In this document: piece after piece, positions 10,748-23,256 of the stretch
Numbering within the stretch: position 1 is the stretch's first letter
Layout: every line of letters begins with the position of its first letter
Source: Chlorops oryzae
Lineage: Eukaryota > Arthropoda > Insecta > Diptera > Chloropidae
Assembly (NCBI GenBank): GCA_020466095.1
Contig: CM035806.1
Span: forward strand, 167,396,871-167,460,870
DNA length: 64,000 nucleotides
Reading direction: 5' to 3'
Translations under genes and position numbers: made by a program
Notes under the pieces: model-generated
Told to the model about the DNA's origin: nothing
What the model saw: only the letters and a program-made list of their open reading frames with translations
Database searches by the model: none

Positions 10748-12779
10748 GCAACAGTGTGAAATCTCATCATGTCCGATTCAATTTACTCAAAAAGTGAAAC
10801 AATCAAAAGATTTTATTTAATTTTAATGCTTTTATGTTGAGCTCTGAAGCGAATTTCGATGATTGAAATGTTTTTTTCCATAAATTTTGGGAATGAAAAA
10901 CCGAAATCCACACATCCACACATCCAAATTGTAATCGTAAAATGTCATTATCCTTCAACCCTTATGCGAGCGATAAAAATTCATGAGCCCGAGTTCATTG
11001 CACTCGATGTAAAATTTTTAAGGTTACAACTGCAGTCCACGTGCAGTCGACGTCAATTAAAACACAAATGTAAACGGGTGTACGTTGGGGGGCGGTCGGG
11101 GAGAAGTTGGTTGGAGTCCGGAGATGACGGACAAGAGGGCATGAAAGAGCAAGTGCTATGGCGAGAACGAGAGCACTTCACTTTTACCTAAAGTAACCCT
11201 CAAAATAACTGAATAGATTGCCTGTTACGAGTCCTTTCATATACATACATACAATGTACCATATATATATATATGTAAAATATTTATTTATTTTTTCTTT
11301 GTTCTATAAATGCCAACCGACCACCAGCCAACCCTCAAACCCATAAGATCCTCACGAGCCTCCTCCTCCACCTCCTTGCGAGTACGAACACATAATCGGA
11401 GAAGTGCAATAATGTTGCAAAAGCATTAGACTCACTCACTCACTCACTCGCTCGCTCGCTCGAGCACTTACTACTCATGGTCTGTGTTGTGTTTATTCCA
11501 CTCACTCGCTCTTTCGCTCTCGGTCATGCTGCAATTTAATCCTTTTCTTCTTACGTTGCTTTAGTGCATTGCCCGTTAAGTGGGTCAAAGCAAATGATAA
11601 CCCCTGGCAGAAAAGTAAAATTAGCACAACGAACGCGAGTAACACAAGCTGGCGAGTGGCTCTCAGCTCGCACTGAGCTCACTCCAGAGTTCACTCAGCT
11701 TGCAGTGCAGTGCAGTGGGAAGGGGGGAAAACGAATAACCGAACTAAACTGAAAGAAAAAAATCAAGAAAGACATAACGAACATCTTGTAACGAGTTCAA
11801 CGCTCGAAAACGAGTAATTTGAGTAATTTCTTGCATTGAGTGAATGTTGAGCGCCATTCGTCGTGTGGGTGCTCACAATTTGATTTTATTGTCGAAAAAA
11901 AAAAACACTCGTCGTCATTTGATGAAGTTTTCCCGCATTTTTCGGCCGCGAAAGGAGGAACGACGATGAGACGACCTCATCGATACTAGTTGCTTTGCTC
12001 TTATTATTAGGCACACACAACGCTTAGCCGACCTCGTCTTGGGTTGTTCAACTTTTGAACTCAAAGCGATAGCAAGGACAGTTCGGACGGTCTTCTTCTT
12101 CTTCTTCTTGTTGTGCGGGGCTCGTATGAGTGAAATTCGTCTGGGGATGGAATGCAACAAAATTATTTCATTTTATTCTCCAAAAAGTTGCCAATGAAAA
12201 AGAACTCAAATTTATTGTATATGATTTCACTCAGTGACATTCGTTCGGAGCGGTTCAACAACCACTTGACGCTTGATTCGAATGTTCTCGAATATTTCAG
12301 TTTGTTCTAACCTGCACTGTTTTGGCTTTCTGCTGCTGCTGCTGCTGTTGCTGCTGCCTGTCTACGTGCAACTTGGCGCGATTCATTTTCTCTGAATTTT
12401 AGCCAAAAACTGCATAACGTCAACACCCGAGCAAATCCGAATCGAATACACGAGTTCGTCTGCTGTCGTCAAGTTTTGTTTTGTTTTATTTTTCTTTTCT
12501 TATTCCTATTTGTTTTGTGTGTTAATTTTAATTTTTTTATTTTTTATTTTTCGCTTTATTTTTTCCCCCTTGTTTGTAGTTTTTTCACGTTTCTAAGGTA
12601 AGTGCGGTGCAATGTCCTCGATTGGACGTGCAGCCACCAAATCAAAACATCACCGTGGTGTGGTCATCGTCATCGTCATCACCAATGGTCGGTGGCTGTC
12701 GTCAAAATCGGCATCATCATTACCATAATAAAGTATCTTTTGTAATAAACTCCCCAATACTCCATACTCCCTAACCTCT

Positions 12780-13590
12780 CTCCACTCTCTAGTTTCTAGC
12801 TTTCTCTTACTCTCTCTCTCTCTCTCTCTCTTTCTTCATTCTACCTCAATTTATCTCTCCCTACCCCTCTCTCTAACTCTCTCTACATCTATCTTCCTCT
12901 CTATTTCTCTACCTGCCTATAAATTTCCCTCTCACTCTCCATCACTCCCTCTTCCTCTCACTACCTCTCTACGTCTATCTTCCTCTCTCTTTCTCTACCT
13001 GTCTCTAACTCTCTTTCACTCACCCCAACTACCTCTAACTCTCTATCTTCCTCTCTGTAGCTCTCTACGTCTCTTTTCCTCTCTACGTCTATCTTCCTCT
13101 CTATTTCTCTACCTGTCTCTAACTCTCTTTCACTCACCCCAACTACCTCTAACTCTCTCTCTTCCTCTCTGTAGCTCTCTACGTCTCTCTCCGTCTCTCT
13201 TCTCTCTACGTGTCTCTTCCTCTCTCACTCTATCTCTCTCTAGCTCTTTCTACACCTATGTATCTGGCTCTCTGTAGCTGTCTCTAACTCTCCCTTCTTC
13301 TCTTTACACCTATCTAGCTCTCTGTAGCTCTCTTTGGTTTCTCTTTCTCTTTAGCTCTCTCAAGCCCTCTTTAAATCACTTGAATTCTCTCTACCTCTCT
13401 CTAACGCTGTTTACCCTAACTTTACCGTTCCTTATCTCCCTCGACCATTCTCCCTATTACGCTCTCAATCTTTCTCGCTCTTTCCTCTCTCTCTATATTC
13501 TCAATGCACTATCGAAATCGTTCTCTGAATATATCTTCCAGCCTCTCACTCTCACTCTTACTCTTTCTTTTTCTCTATATTTTCCCCTTA
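12780..13590 (+). repeat. CT-rich low-complexity region
   Basis: About 800 bases of irregular CTCTCT, CTCTAC and TCTCTAACTCT units. One 90-base segment containing TCACCCCAACTACCTC appears twice (about 13000-13070 and 13110-13180). It is polypyrimidine on the + strand and not coding. Confidence 0.8.
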
Positions 13591-13654
13591 AAACATTAAA
13601 ATAGGGTATCCTTTGATTTCAATTGCAATTCTTTCGACGAACTCCTCAACTCCT

Positions 13655-13747
13655 AAGGGGACATCCATTAATTACGTCAACAAAATTAGGGGTCAGGGGG
13701 TCCAAAGCTGTAGAAAATATGTTGACGTTATTAATGGATGTCCCCTT
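13655..13747. mobile_element. Short palindromic miniature element
   Basis: Two arms of about 27 bp (AAGGGGACATCCATTAATTA and onward at the left; inverse at 13720-13747) flank a short GGGGTCAGGGGGTCC core. The palindromic GGGGACATCC..ACGTCAAC terminus is shared with the fragment at 1342-1502 and resembles a class of insect miniature elements. No gene is present. Confidence 0.7.
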
Positions 13748-15123
13748 AAAAAAATATATCATCTTATTGAATTTTTTTTTTTTTTTTTGTTTGCTTTTCA
13801 ATAAATTCAATAAAAATACCTTTTATTTTCTGACATTAGGGTCAAAGTTTTAGTTGTTTTTTTTTATACATATAAATATATATATATTTTTTTAAATTTT
13901 ATTTAAACGGAAGTATTGTTTAAGCTTTCTTGTTTCTCAATAAATACATTTTCCAAATGATATTCAAGAAATTCCTTTGAATTTCGCCCGCCAAATTTTC
14001 CATTTTTCTAAAACATCCCAACGAACGCAACAAATTGTCACCACACCAGACCACACCACACAGTGATGCGTATTTGATTAAGAAATCGAGAAAAAAAAAT
14101 GTTTTTATTTTTATTTTTAATTTCAAAAAAATTCACCCACTCAAACCACAAACTCATAAAACACACTCGCAAACACATATCGGATAACAACAACAAGCAA
14201 AAATCAACGACCGACCTCCATAGACAAGAGCTCGACAAAGAATCTGAGCTTGCAGCGTTCACAATTTGCATTCCAATGCAGCGTGGAGCGTGCAACGTGC
14301 AGCGTGCAACGTGCTCGAAAGACGTCAGCGTCGACGGCAGCACGCGTACGAGCGAGACGAGACGAGACACTGACTGACTCGCTGCTGGACTGGCTTACTT
14401 ACTGAGGTCATACTACGTGGTTAGCGGGTTAATGAACTCCACGATACAGCGATGACAGTGGCAGCAGCAGCGGCAACGGCAGCGGCAACGTCCTGAGTGC
14501 ATTGCAGTCCATAGCGAATGGAATGACGTCAATCGGTTTGAGTTAATGGACGGTTAAAGGGGCACACCCCTCGTGTGCATAGGGAAATAAGGGCAAACGA
14601 AAGAGTCTACGTTGCTTCCAGCAAACAATCAAATACACAGACATAATACCGTCACTAAAAACAAACACATACATACATGCATACATCCATGCATAACGTG
14701 TCTATGCTGCCTATATGTGGCCACTTGCACGTATGAAGTTGGCTGCTTTCATAGAATAGGCATGCGTACGCGCATGTAGCTGACGTGCTGGTGACCTCGT
14801 AATTGCACTAGCCCATTCACCCCATTTTTTTTGGTCGTTTTCTATATTCTCTTTCGCACCATAGAATGCTCTCTCTCTCGCTCTCTCTGCCCGCCTTCCG
14901 CTCCTGTCCCACTTGTGCCTTTGTATATGCACGTGTGTGTGTGTGTGTGTCCGTTGTGGCAGCTTTCAGTATTTGGTCTGTTACGAGTATTTACCTTTTT
15001 GGTGAAAACCAACTCCGGTTGGTTTGTGCTCCTAACATGCCATCGCCATCGCCATCGTCATCCGTATCCGCATCCTCATTGCCATCGAAAGCTCCCTTTT
15101 CGGTATGAAATGCAGCTCCGTTG

Positions 15124-15143
15124 TGTTCAATGAACTTTGACCC
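15124..15143. promoter_or_regulatory. Candidate nuclear-receptor IR1 plus half site
   Basis: GTTCAATGAAC is a perfect inverted repeat of GTTCA with one spacer base. It is followed one base later by TTGACCC, a further half site. This fits the degenerate ecdysone-receptor consensus RGKTCANTGAMCY at all but the first base. The distance to the E75B start is about 8 kb. It is a sequence match only. Confidence 0.3.
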
Positions 15144-16827
15144 AAAATGGCCTTAATGAACTCACTCAGTGTGCATTTCCTCTCTATCTCCTTCAAACAC
15201 AAACACATACGCACACAGTCGCTCTCTCTCTCCCGTTTATTCGCCTTAAAAGTGTCATTAGCTTTATGAGTTCCATCGGTGTTAACATTTTCAATTATTT
15301 TCAAAATAATTGGTTCGAGCCATTGCGTATCATAATTTCTAGTTTATTTCTTCGCGAAATTCGTGTCCTGCTTGAACATTAATGAGATCTTCTATATGCT
15401 TGAGCAGCTCAATTGGGGCTAATAGGCTATTTGAGTGAAAATTCTCATAACTTATACGAATTGATGGCATATTTTTATGGTCTAATAATTCGTAATAATT
15501 CAAAAATATCAATAATTACACTTTGGTCAAACAAAAAACAAAAAAAAGGTTACAGCACTATAAGCCAAATCACTAGGCCCCAGAAGCCGATTTCAACTTT
15601 TGCTGATTTACTGTTTAGGTCGATGCAAAACATTCAATTTGCGCCGATTTTTGGCTCTCTATCTCCTATAATCATTGAATATCCTTGAAAAAGGGTTTTT
15701 TTTAGAGAAAACTTTTAAAAAATCATATCTAAGACAATTATAAAGATAGAATGTTCATTCAAAAGCCCATATATAGAAAATTATTCAGAAAATATGAAAA
15801 AAATATTTTTCAGGCAATTTTGCTAAAACCAATACATGCTCCCGTGGAAGGATATTTTTCCATGACAATTTTTTTGTTGTTCGAGGTATGCGACTAGCTT
15901 AATTAAAATTCTTGAAAATATAGTTAAATACCAAGATTAAGTATGCTGGGTTTCAATACACTCAGGCGGCTGCGACATTCTTAAAAATGGCAAGTTAAAA
16001 AAAATGTTGCATACTTCTCGGGTGTGCCTGTGATTGATATGCATCAATATGATTTTTCCGTATAGTCATATCATGTGAATTTGTGTAACAAACAACAAAG
16101 AAGAATAAAGAACATTGCCTTGTCCTATAGAAAAATCTAACCACAGTCCAAATATTCCCTAATTCCACTCAAAAATCTAACCCAAATAAAAATTTCAAAG
16201 CAACAAATCTATGCAATATGTACATAAACAACGCAATAAAACACTAAAGTGAACCAAACCTATCAACCTGTCTACCTGTAACTGGTGAAGAATTTACCCC
16301 TCAATTTTTAAAAAATCTGCCCCGATCAAAGTTTAAAAATCTGACCATATTTTTTTCTTTTTCGAAAAAATTTACCCAGCAGTGGATTGTGATAAGAGTA
16401 AAGAGGCAAATGTCGTAGAGTTCAACGTTTTGGAGGTACATGTGAACATTGTATGTATACATAAGTATATTCGGAAATATTGTTCGGCAAGGCAATATCC
16501 GAATGACCTCTGTGAAAAAAATTATTCACGAAAATTTATAATCGCCTCCAATGAATCCCGTCCCAGTCTTTAAATTGGTATTTTCCCCGTCCTACGAATT
16601 TCCAACTCTCCACAATTTCTTTTAAGTCACCTTTCTTTTTTTTTTTTGTGTTTTCGGCCGCTTTTGTGAATGAAGCTATTGCTGTTATGGCTATTAAACA
16701 AAGCCATTTCCCTGTTTTCTTCACTCTTTTATCCATTGCTTTCTCTGTGTATTATCTAATGATTTAATTACATGGTTTAAGCAATTAAAAATGAAGCACG
16801 TTTGTTTGAAGCGTGAGACCGTGAGCG

Positions 16828-17520
16828 AGAGCGATAGAGAGAGATAGAGAGATATGGAGAGAGATAAAGAGATATAGAGAGATATAGAGAGAGAGAGAAA
16901 GAGAGAGAAAGAGAGAGAAAGAGAGAGAAAGAGAGAGAAAGAGAGAGAAAGAGAGAGAAAGAGAGAGAAGAGGAAAGAGAGAAAGAGAGAGAAAGAGAGA
17001 GAAAGAGAGAGAAGAGAGAGAAAGAGAGAGAAAGAGAGAGAAAGAGAGAGAAAGAGAGAGAAAGAGAGAGAAAGAGAGAGAAAGAGAGAGAAGAAAGAGA
17101 GAGAAAGAGAGAGAGAGAGAAGAGAGAGAAAGAAGAGAAAGAGAGAAGAAAGAGAGAGAAAGAGAGAGAAAGAGAGAGAAAGAGAGAGAAAGAGAGAAGA
17201 GAAGAGAGAGAAAGAGAGAGAAAGAGAGAGAAAGAGAGAGAAAGAGAGAGAAAGAGAGAGAAAGAGAGAGATAGAGAGAGAAAGAGAGAGAAAGAGAGAG
17301 AAAGAGAGAGATTGATTTAAAGACAGAGATAGAGAGAGTGATAAGGAGAGAGAGAGAGATAGATAGAGATATAGCGTGAAATAGAGATAGAGAGAGATAA
17401 ACAGAGTTTGCAAAAGAGAGGGATTGGCAGAAAGAGGGAGCTCACGAGAGAGAGAGAGAGGAAGGGAAAAGGAGAGAGAGATAACGACAGAGAGATAAAC
17501 AAAGAGAAAAAGGGAGAAAT
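16828..17520. repeat. GA-rich satellite with 10-bp unit
   Basis: From about 16890 to 17310 the sequence is a nearly regular array of the 10-mer GAGAGAGAAA, so AAA recurs once per helical turn. The edges decay into GAGATA and (GA)n. The long Leu-Ser minus-strand frame here is only the translation of this repeat. Confidence 0.9.
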
Positions 17521-18097
17521 GGAAAAAATATGACCAGCTGAGGATATAGATTTAGTTTTAAATTGTTACAACTAGAAAAAGTTTTCATCACACGTCAGTG
17601 ATATGAAAAATAAAAGAATTTTTCAAAATATAATTAGCGAAGAGAATTTCCCACGGCCTTAAATAAGTATGATAAGAAATACTCATACCTATGTACTCAT
17701 TTTTAATATACTTATTTTACAAATTAAAACTAATAGTAATTTTAATCTCTCCTTATCATATATTTTCTTATATCAAAATCCTAGCTCTGAATTTTATTGC
17801 TCTCATATTGAAAGACTTTTCTTAAAAAGTTTGCCAAATTGATTCTTCTTATCATAACACTTTACTCTATTTTTTCTCTCTTCGCTCTGGATTATATATG
17901 TAAATACATAAGTGCATATGTGTCTACATAGCTCGCTCGACTTGGGGAAATATATCTCAACAGTTGAGCTTTTCGAATAAACTTTTTATTTTAAGCTCGA
18001 AAAAAGCGATAAATTTCGCAAAAGATATCGGGCTCCGGGTTCTTTGAACGATCTTCGAAACGATCTTCATCCAAAAAACGAACCAGAAAAGAAATTA

Positions 18098-18115
18098 AGA
18101 GAGAGAGAGAGAGAT

Positions 18116-18197
<82 letters not shown>

Positions 18198-18207
18198 CAG
18201 AGAGCTA
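18098..18207 (+). repeat. (GA)n microsatellite
   Basis: An almost pure GA run of about 85 bases with GATA/AAGA edges. Such tracts can bind GAGA factor in flies, but nothing here shows that it does. Confidence 0.9.
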
Positions 18208-21200
18208 AAGTGAGACAGAAGAAGTAAGGTAAAAGTAAGTATTACAGCACTACTCGTACTGTATTGCGGATGCTGGTGAAAGAAGACGAAGAAAAAGGTA
18301 AATAGAAATTCGAGTTTCGAGTAAATTCAGCGCATCGACGAACTCCTCTCACTTTCTATGGAAACTGGTCTTGTATGCGTGTCGTACTCGTCCGGTTCAA
18401 TGTCCGCGATTTTTTTGCCTTCAGATTTTTTGTGCTTTTATGCTGCTCTTCCGCTTCGCCCACCTCGTGTCCCCATAGCTTCATTTCGTCTTCTCACATT
18501 TGTATGCTCTCATGTGGAAATTCATATGAACGAATGAATAGCTCAGCTCGAAATTCAAATGACACTCAATTCCAAATGGACCAATTGAGTTTCTCATCTA
18601 CTAGCTGGCTGGCTGGCTGGCTGTTGAGTTGAACTCGTTCCGAGGCAAGCCAAGCTCAATTCGGCTCAGTCAGTGAGTTAGTTTAGTTCTCATTATACAT
18701 GTTGCCTTGTAAATTCGGTCGTCGCTGCATTCGGATGGCAAGTCGAACGAGTTCATTCACTTTTGTGCTCGTTGGTTGCAGCAGATTGCTGCTGATGTTG
18801 TTGTTGTTCTTGTTGTTGTTGCATGCAGCGAGCCGTACACGATGATTCTCACAGTGCGTTTTTTTCTTTCTCTTGTTTTACTCAAAACGTCCTGCTTAGA
18901 GCTTTTTGCATGAGAACATTTCTAAGTGTCGTAGGTTCGCTTAGCGTGCACTGAGGCATAATTTTTGAAAATATTCCTTTACCCATAGCTATTTGTCGCT
19001 CCTCGAAAACCTTAAAGCTTACTAGATAAGTACATATATGTATGTATGTACGTACAACACACATACAAAATGCCTTTCAAAGTCAATTATTGAGCTATAT
19101 AATAGCATCCTTTCTATTAGCAGCACCGTATTCAGTGATTTATTATTCTACGTTTGAGTTTTTAATTAGTTCTCTGTTGACGATCAAAAGCCTCTTGCAA
19201 ATAATTAAAAAAAAAAAAAAAAAAAAACTCAAACAAATAGACTGTTCCTTTTGTGTCCTTCTTTGTCAACCATTTTTTTTTGTCCTTTTTTTGTTGCCAT
19301 TTAGATATACTCTTTCCGTTTGCTCGCTCATAGACCAACAATGTGTATGTATGTCAGTCTTTTTCAGCAAAATAACCAAATAGTATGATTCTTTTTTTTC
19401 TTTTTTTGGTTAATGTATTCCCTCACTTTGTCAACTGGCTGACTGACTAGCTGACCCACCGCCGCACACCTGCTCCCCGCCCACCATGCCATACACCTTG
19501 TCCATTGAAACAATCAAACGTCAACGTTATGGGCGAAAATGTAGCCCATAAATTTGCTTCTGATAGGTAGGTAGGTACCCACATTCAAACAAACGAACGA
19601 GCGATGCAAATGCAGTGCACAGAGACAGACATACATACATACGCACGGGCGCTAGATCGACAATCGGAGAGGTACAAAACAACGAGAGTACTTCGGAGGT
19701 GCATGCACAATTCATAGAATATAGAATAAACGCTCGATTCCATACATCTTGTGCTGCCCCCCTCAATCGCTCGTTCACTCAATCGCTCACCCACCCCCTT
19801 GCTGGCTAACTGACTGCCTGCCCGCCTGCCTTCCTCACTGACTGATATGCAGCGCAGTGGGCTATCCACGCTGAGGTTTCTGTGTCGTTGACCGACCGCG
19901 AGCTCAAGTGAACTCGCGCGGTGCACAATTTGAAGCACTTACAACAGCAACAACAACAAAGCAGAATTCTCTTTTTTTTTTTTTACAATTCTAATTTACA
20001 ACAAAAGAAAAAAGATTAAATGAAAAGAACAAAAAAAAAAAAAAACGAGAAAAAAATCTCTAAAAATTCTAGCCAATGCACTTCTCAAAGCTCAATTGCA
20101 ATCTGAGGCCAAATTCTACGCAAGTAGCGCGAAAAGCACTCAACATTTGAGTGCACACTCTCACTCAAAATTATTTGAACTCAGTCGAGCGTTCGGTTAG
20201 TCATTCTTCACTCAGTGCTTTTACACTCGAATGCAATAGTAATATCATTTAATGCCTGCGAGATACAAAGCGACAGATTCAGAGAGAGCGAGAGAGCTGG
20301 GCCTCTTCGTTCTCACCCTTTACTTTTCGCTCAGTTGTGTTTGCTGGCACTTTTGTATGTTCGCTTATGTGTGTGTGTGTGTGCGTGTGTTCGCTCATTT
20401 GTGCGTTGAGCTCCACATTTCGAAGGTTGCTGACCGAAAACTGGGTCACGACAATGGTGGGTTCGTTGAACTGAGACATATCGCAGCCGTCATCGGCAGC
20501 AGCAGCAGCAGCAGCCTAACGCAGCTCAGCTCGACTATCGTAACGTTGTGCTTTTGTTGTTGTTTTTGTTGTTGCTCGTATTGTTGCTCCGCTTCTTTTC
20601 GCTTTGCATTCCTTCAATTTTCCCCCGTACTCGTTTGGCATGTGTGTGTGTGTTGCCGCAATGAGTATTCGTTCAAAATTTTTCTTTTGCTCCGAGAATT
20701 TTTAACTCGATTTGCTTGCTTGGCGCTAAGCTACTTGACATACAGTGGGCAAAGATTCTGAATAGAAATTGATAAAAATAAAATATGATGAGATTGAATT
20801 TTCCACTGGAAACATAACTTTAAAAATTTTTTTTGATATACAATAGATAGGTAGGTACTTCGAAGAAAAATATTCAAAATCAAAAAAATTTCGAAAAATA
20901 AGTAGAAAATTTTCTCATATGTACATATATGTAGGTGCATATAAAAAATTCATTTAAGTGCGATTCTAAATATTCCAGATTTGATCAAAATGTTCTTAAA
21001 AAAAACACAATGGGACAGGAATATAAAGGGAGCGAGAACTTGGGTTAACCCTTTTTTTTTTTTAAGTCTCATCCATTCGGACTTTTCGGTAGAAAATCGT
21101 ACGTTCTTAAAAAAAAAAGAAAAAAAAAAGAAAAAAAAAACGATTTCATTCCTGTTAATACTTAAACATACGGTCACCATCATATCTGTTTTTAGCAGAG

Positions 21201-21747
21201 GTGTTCTGTTTTTTAGACGCTTATTTTTTAGTCGAAAATAGCAAAAATGTCAAAATTCGATCGTCATTATCCTTGGACCGATTGAATGGTCCGTTCTGTG
21301 ACAACCTCGTTAAAAATTTAAAAAAAACTAAGTTGAAGACTAAAAAAAAAAAATATTTTTGTTCTGTTTTTTCAATTTCAATTTATGGTCACCGTACTTA
21401 TACAAGAAAGCACTGTTCTGGACCTTTTTCTGATATCTCTGGGCAATCCTCTTTTGTCACACCCGTCAGACTCACTCATTTTTGGATTAAGGTCATGATA
21501 ATATTTTTTTAAAAAAGATGTGATGCTCAAGGATTTAAAAATTTTTTAAACTTTTCGTAACATCTAAGCAATGAAATAACCTTATCTCTCCTCGGAATGG
21601 CTGTGCCGAGTGTGATCCGTAGGCGCGTTGCGTGGAATTGTCCCTCTACAGTAAATATTTTTAATAAAATTTTTCAATCCTTGCTGTTTGGATAATCAAT
21701 AATTATTTTTGTTCCACCTTTTCAATTTTTTTTTTCCCGTTTATTAA

Positions 21748-22020
21748 CCCCTAGCTACCTGCCTGCGGTCTCAGGCACGTCTCTGAATCATCATTATTTA
21801 AAACTGGTAGTTCTGTATAACGGAGTATATTATCGATTCACATGTGATTTGGCTCATCCGTGGCTCTAAAATAGGGCTCAAGAATATTAAATATTATTCC
21901 ACTTTTTCGGTTATATCAATTTTGCCATAGATCTCAAATGACAAACATTTATCTACCAGGGTCCGTGGGACCGCACGTACGTGGATAAATGACAAGAAAT
22001 ATGGGGTAGTTGGTTGAGAG
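21748..22020. mobile_element. TTAA-flanked piggyBac-type miniature element, long copy
   Basis: TTAA at 21744-21747 and 22021-22024 flank ends CCCCTAGCTACC and, inverted, CTCTCAACCAACT. TTAA duplications with ends beginning CC/CT are the piggyBac pattern. The interior (GGCTCTAAAATAGGGCTCAA; TATTATTCCACTTTTTCGG; CCGCACGTACGTGG) is shared with the shorter copy at 25469-25643, which lacks about 95 bases near the left end. No transposase is present. Confidence 0.65.
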
Positions 22021-22498
22021 TTAAGCTGAAATCACTCAATAGTCGCCTTCTGTCCTTTTGAACATAATCCCCGCCCCCCACATGGAAATGATGAATTTCA
22101 AAAAATTCCCTTTTTTTGCTAAATATCTTAAGCGTCATTTACACATTTGACGAATTTTGTCGAAATCACTCTCAAAACAATCGTAACCGTCATTATTTTT
22201 CACCTCAAAATCGAAATAATATTTTCTTAAACATCGTTTAAGTTGCCATTTCCCTCAATTGTTTTGAAAGAAAAATTTCCAAAAAAAAAAACACGTTAAT
22301 CATTTCAATCAATGTTTTGAAAGAAAAATTTCCAAAAAAAAAAAAAAAATTCAATCAATTTTGGCCACTGTGCGCACGGTTTAAAGCAATCGCTGTGTCC
22401 TACTCACGAAAGTTTATTCACACTCGTTTGCGAGTTGCCTCGAAAAGTTCCGCTCAAGCTAGCTGGTCCACTCAATTTCTATTACTTTCACTCGAGCA

Positions 22499-22515
22499 TT
22501 GAGTGATTCACTCAA
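22499..22515. promoter_or_regulatory. TTGAGTGA/TCACTCAA palindrome upstream of E75B leader
   Basis: TTGAGTGATTCACTCAA is a perfect 17-bp inverted repeat around a central T. It lies about 80 bases upstream of a possible initiator and follows several further CACTCAA/CACTCG motifs (22465-22495). The position suggests a promoter-proximal site. The factor is unknown. Confidence 0.3.
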
Positions 22516-22578
22516 AAAAGGTTGTCGCGCGAAACTTGCATAAACAAAATTCGTTATTACTAGTTCGCTGTGCCGCAA

Positions 22579-22613
22579 TCATTCGCATATTGCTTGTCAA
22601 ACGCGACGGTTTA
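22579..22613 (+). promoter_or_regulatory. Possible E75B core promoter (initiator and DPE-like)
   Basis: TCATTC at 22579 is an insect initiator-like hexamer. Counting its A as +1, GGTTT falls at +28, a four-of-five match to the downstream promoter element RGWYV. No good TATA box lies about 30 bases upstream. The sequence shifts here from CACTCAA-rich DNA to an A-rich leader that runs to the E75B start codon. The start site is inferred, not shown. Confidence 0.3.
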
Positions 22614-23256
22614 GCGAAATTATTGCGCGCGTTTCATTTTTATTCGCTCGCTCGTCGATAGCAATAAATTTAAAAAAAAAAAAACAACAACAAAATATTA
22701 TAAAAGTTAAAATGCTCAAAAGTGTTTGAAAAGAAATATTTAGAAAAAGAAAAGAAAATATAATAAAAAAGCGCTTCAGATCATCAACTTCAAAAGAGCG
22801 CTCAAAGAAATTTTAGTGGCGAAAAATAGAAAAGAAAAAATAAATTGAAAAAAATTAAATTCAAAAAAAAAAATTAAGAATTAAAAGTTTTGAAAATCAT
22901 CGATCGATAAAGTTTTTCAAGGAGAAAAAATAATTTTAAAAAAATTATTCGCAAAAGTCCAATGTGACTCGAACGAGCGCGGTGTTCTGATCATCGTTCA
23001 ATAGATCGATCTCTGATGGAAGGCACTTCTGCACTTCGATCAATTTGAAAATCCCAAATTGGCGCTCGAAAATTCCCTTGAGACCGCGGGAAAATGTTCT
23101 TCTTCGGTAGTCGAAAATAAAAAAATTAAAAAAAAAAAAAAATAGAGCAAAAACAATCGAGTGAAACTCTTGAGGCCATTCAGTCAAGGGAATTGTTGTT
23201 AAAAGAAAAATAAATTGAAATTGAATTGAAATTGAAATTGAAATTGAACCACCGAA
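22581..23256 (+). other. Probable E75B 5' untranslated leader
   Basis: An A-rich leader of about 680 bases without a good splice acceptor before the start codon. It contains short upstream open frames, for example ATG at 22712 closing after five codons. It ends with a TTGAAA repeat (23213-23247) just before the ATG context CCGAAATGG. The exact 5' end is unknown. Confidence 0.4.

Larger units (their letters stand above)
1..22578. other. Non-coding flank or distal-isoform intron upstream of E75B
   Basis: I find no convincing protein-coding exon here. Open frames are short or made of microsatellite translations. Features that can be supported (miniature transposons, tandem repeats, GA/CT tracts, candidate receptor sites) are listed separately. 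The stretches 8086-9516, 10586-12780, 13748-16800 and 17530-21740 otherwise show only unique A+T-rich DNA with short microsatellites. In Drosophila the E75A and E75C promoters lie upstream of E75B, so this is probably intronic for those isoforms. I looked for a first-zinc-finger exon (Cys-Glu-Gly-Cys-Lys before the exon 2 junction) and did not see one. Confidence 0.6.

Noticed and set aside
16721..17413. 230-residue Leu/Ser open frame on the minus strand
   Set aside because: Pure translation of the GA/CT satellite. The same applies to frames at 25697-26329 and 54846-55469.
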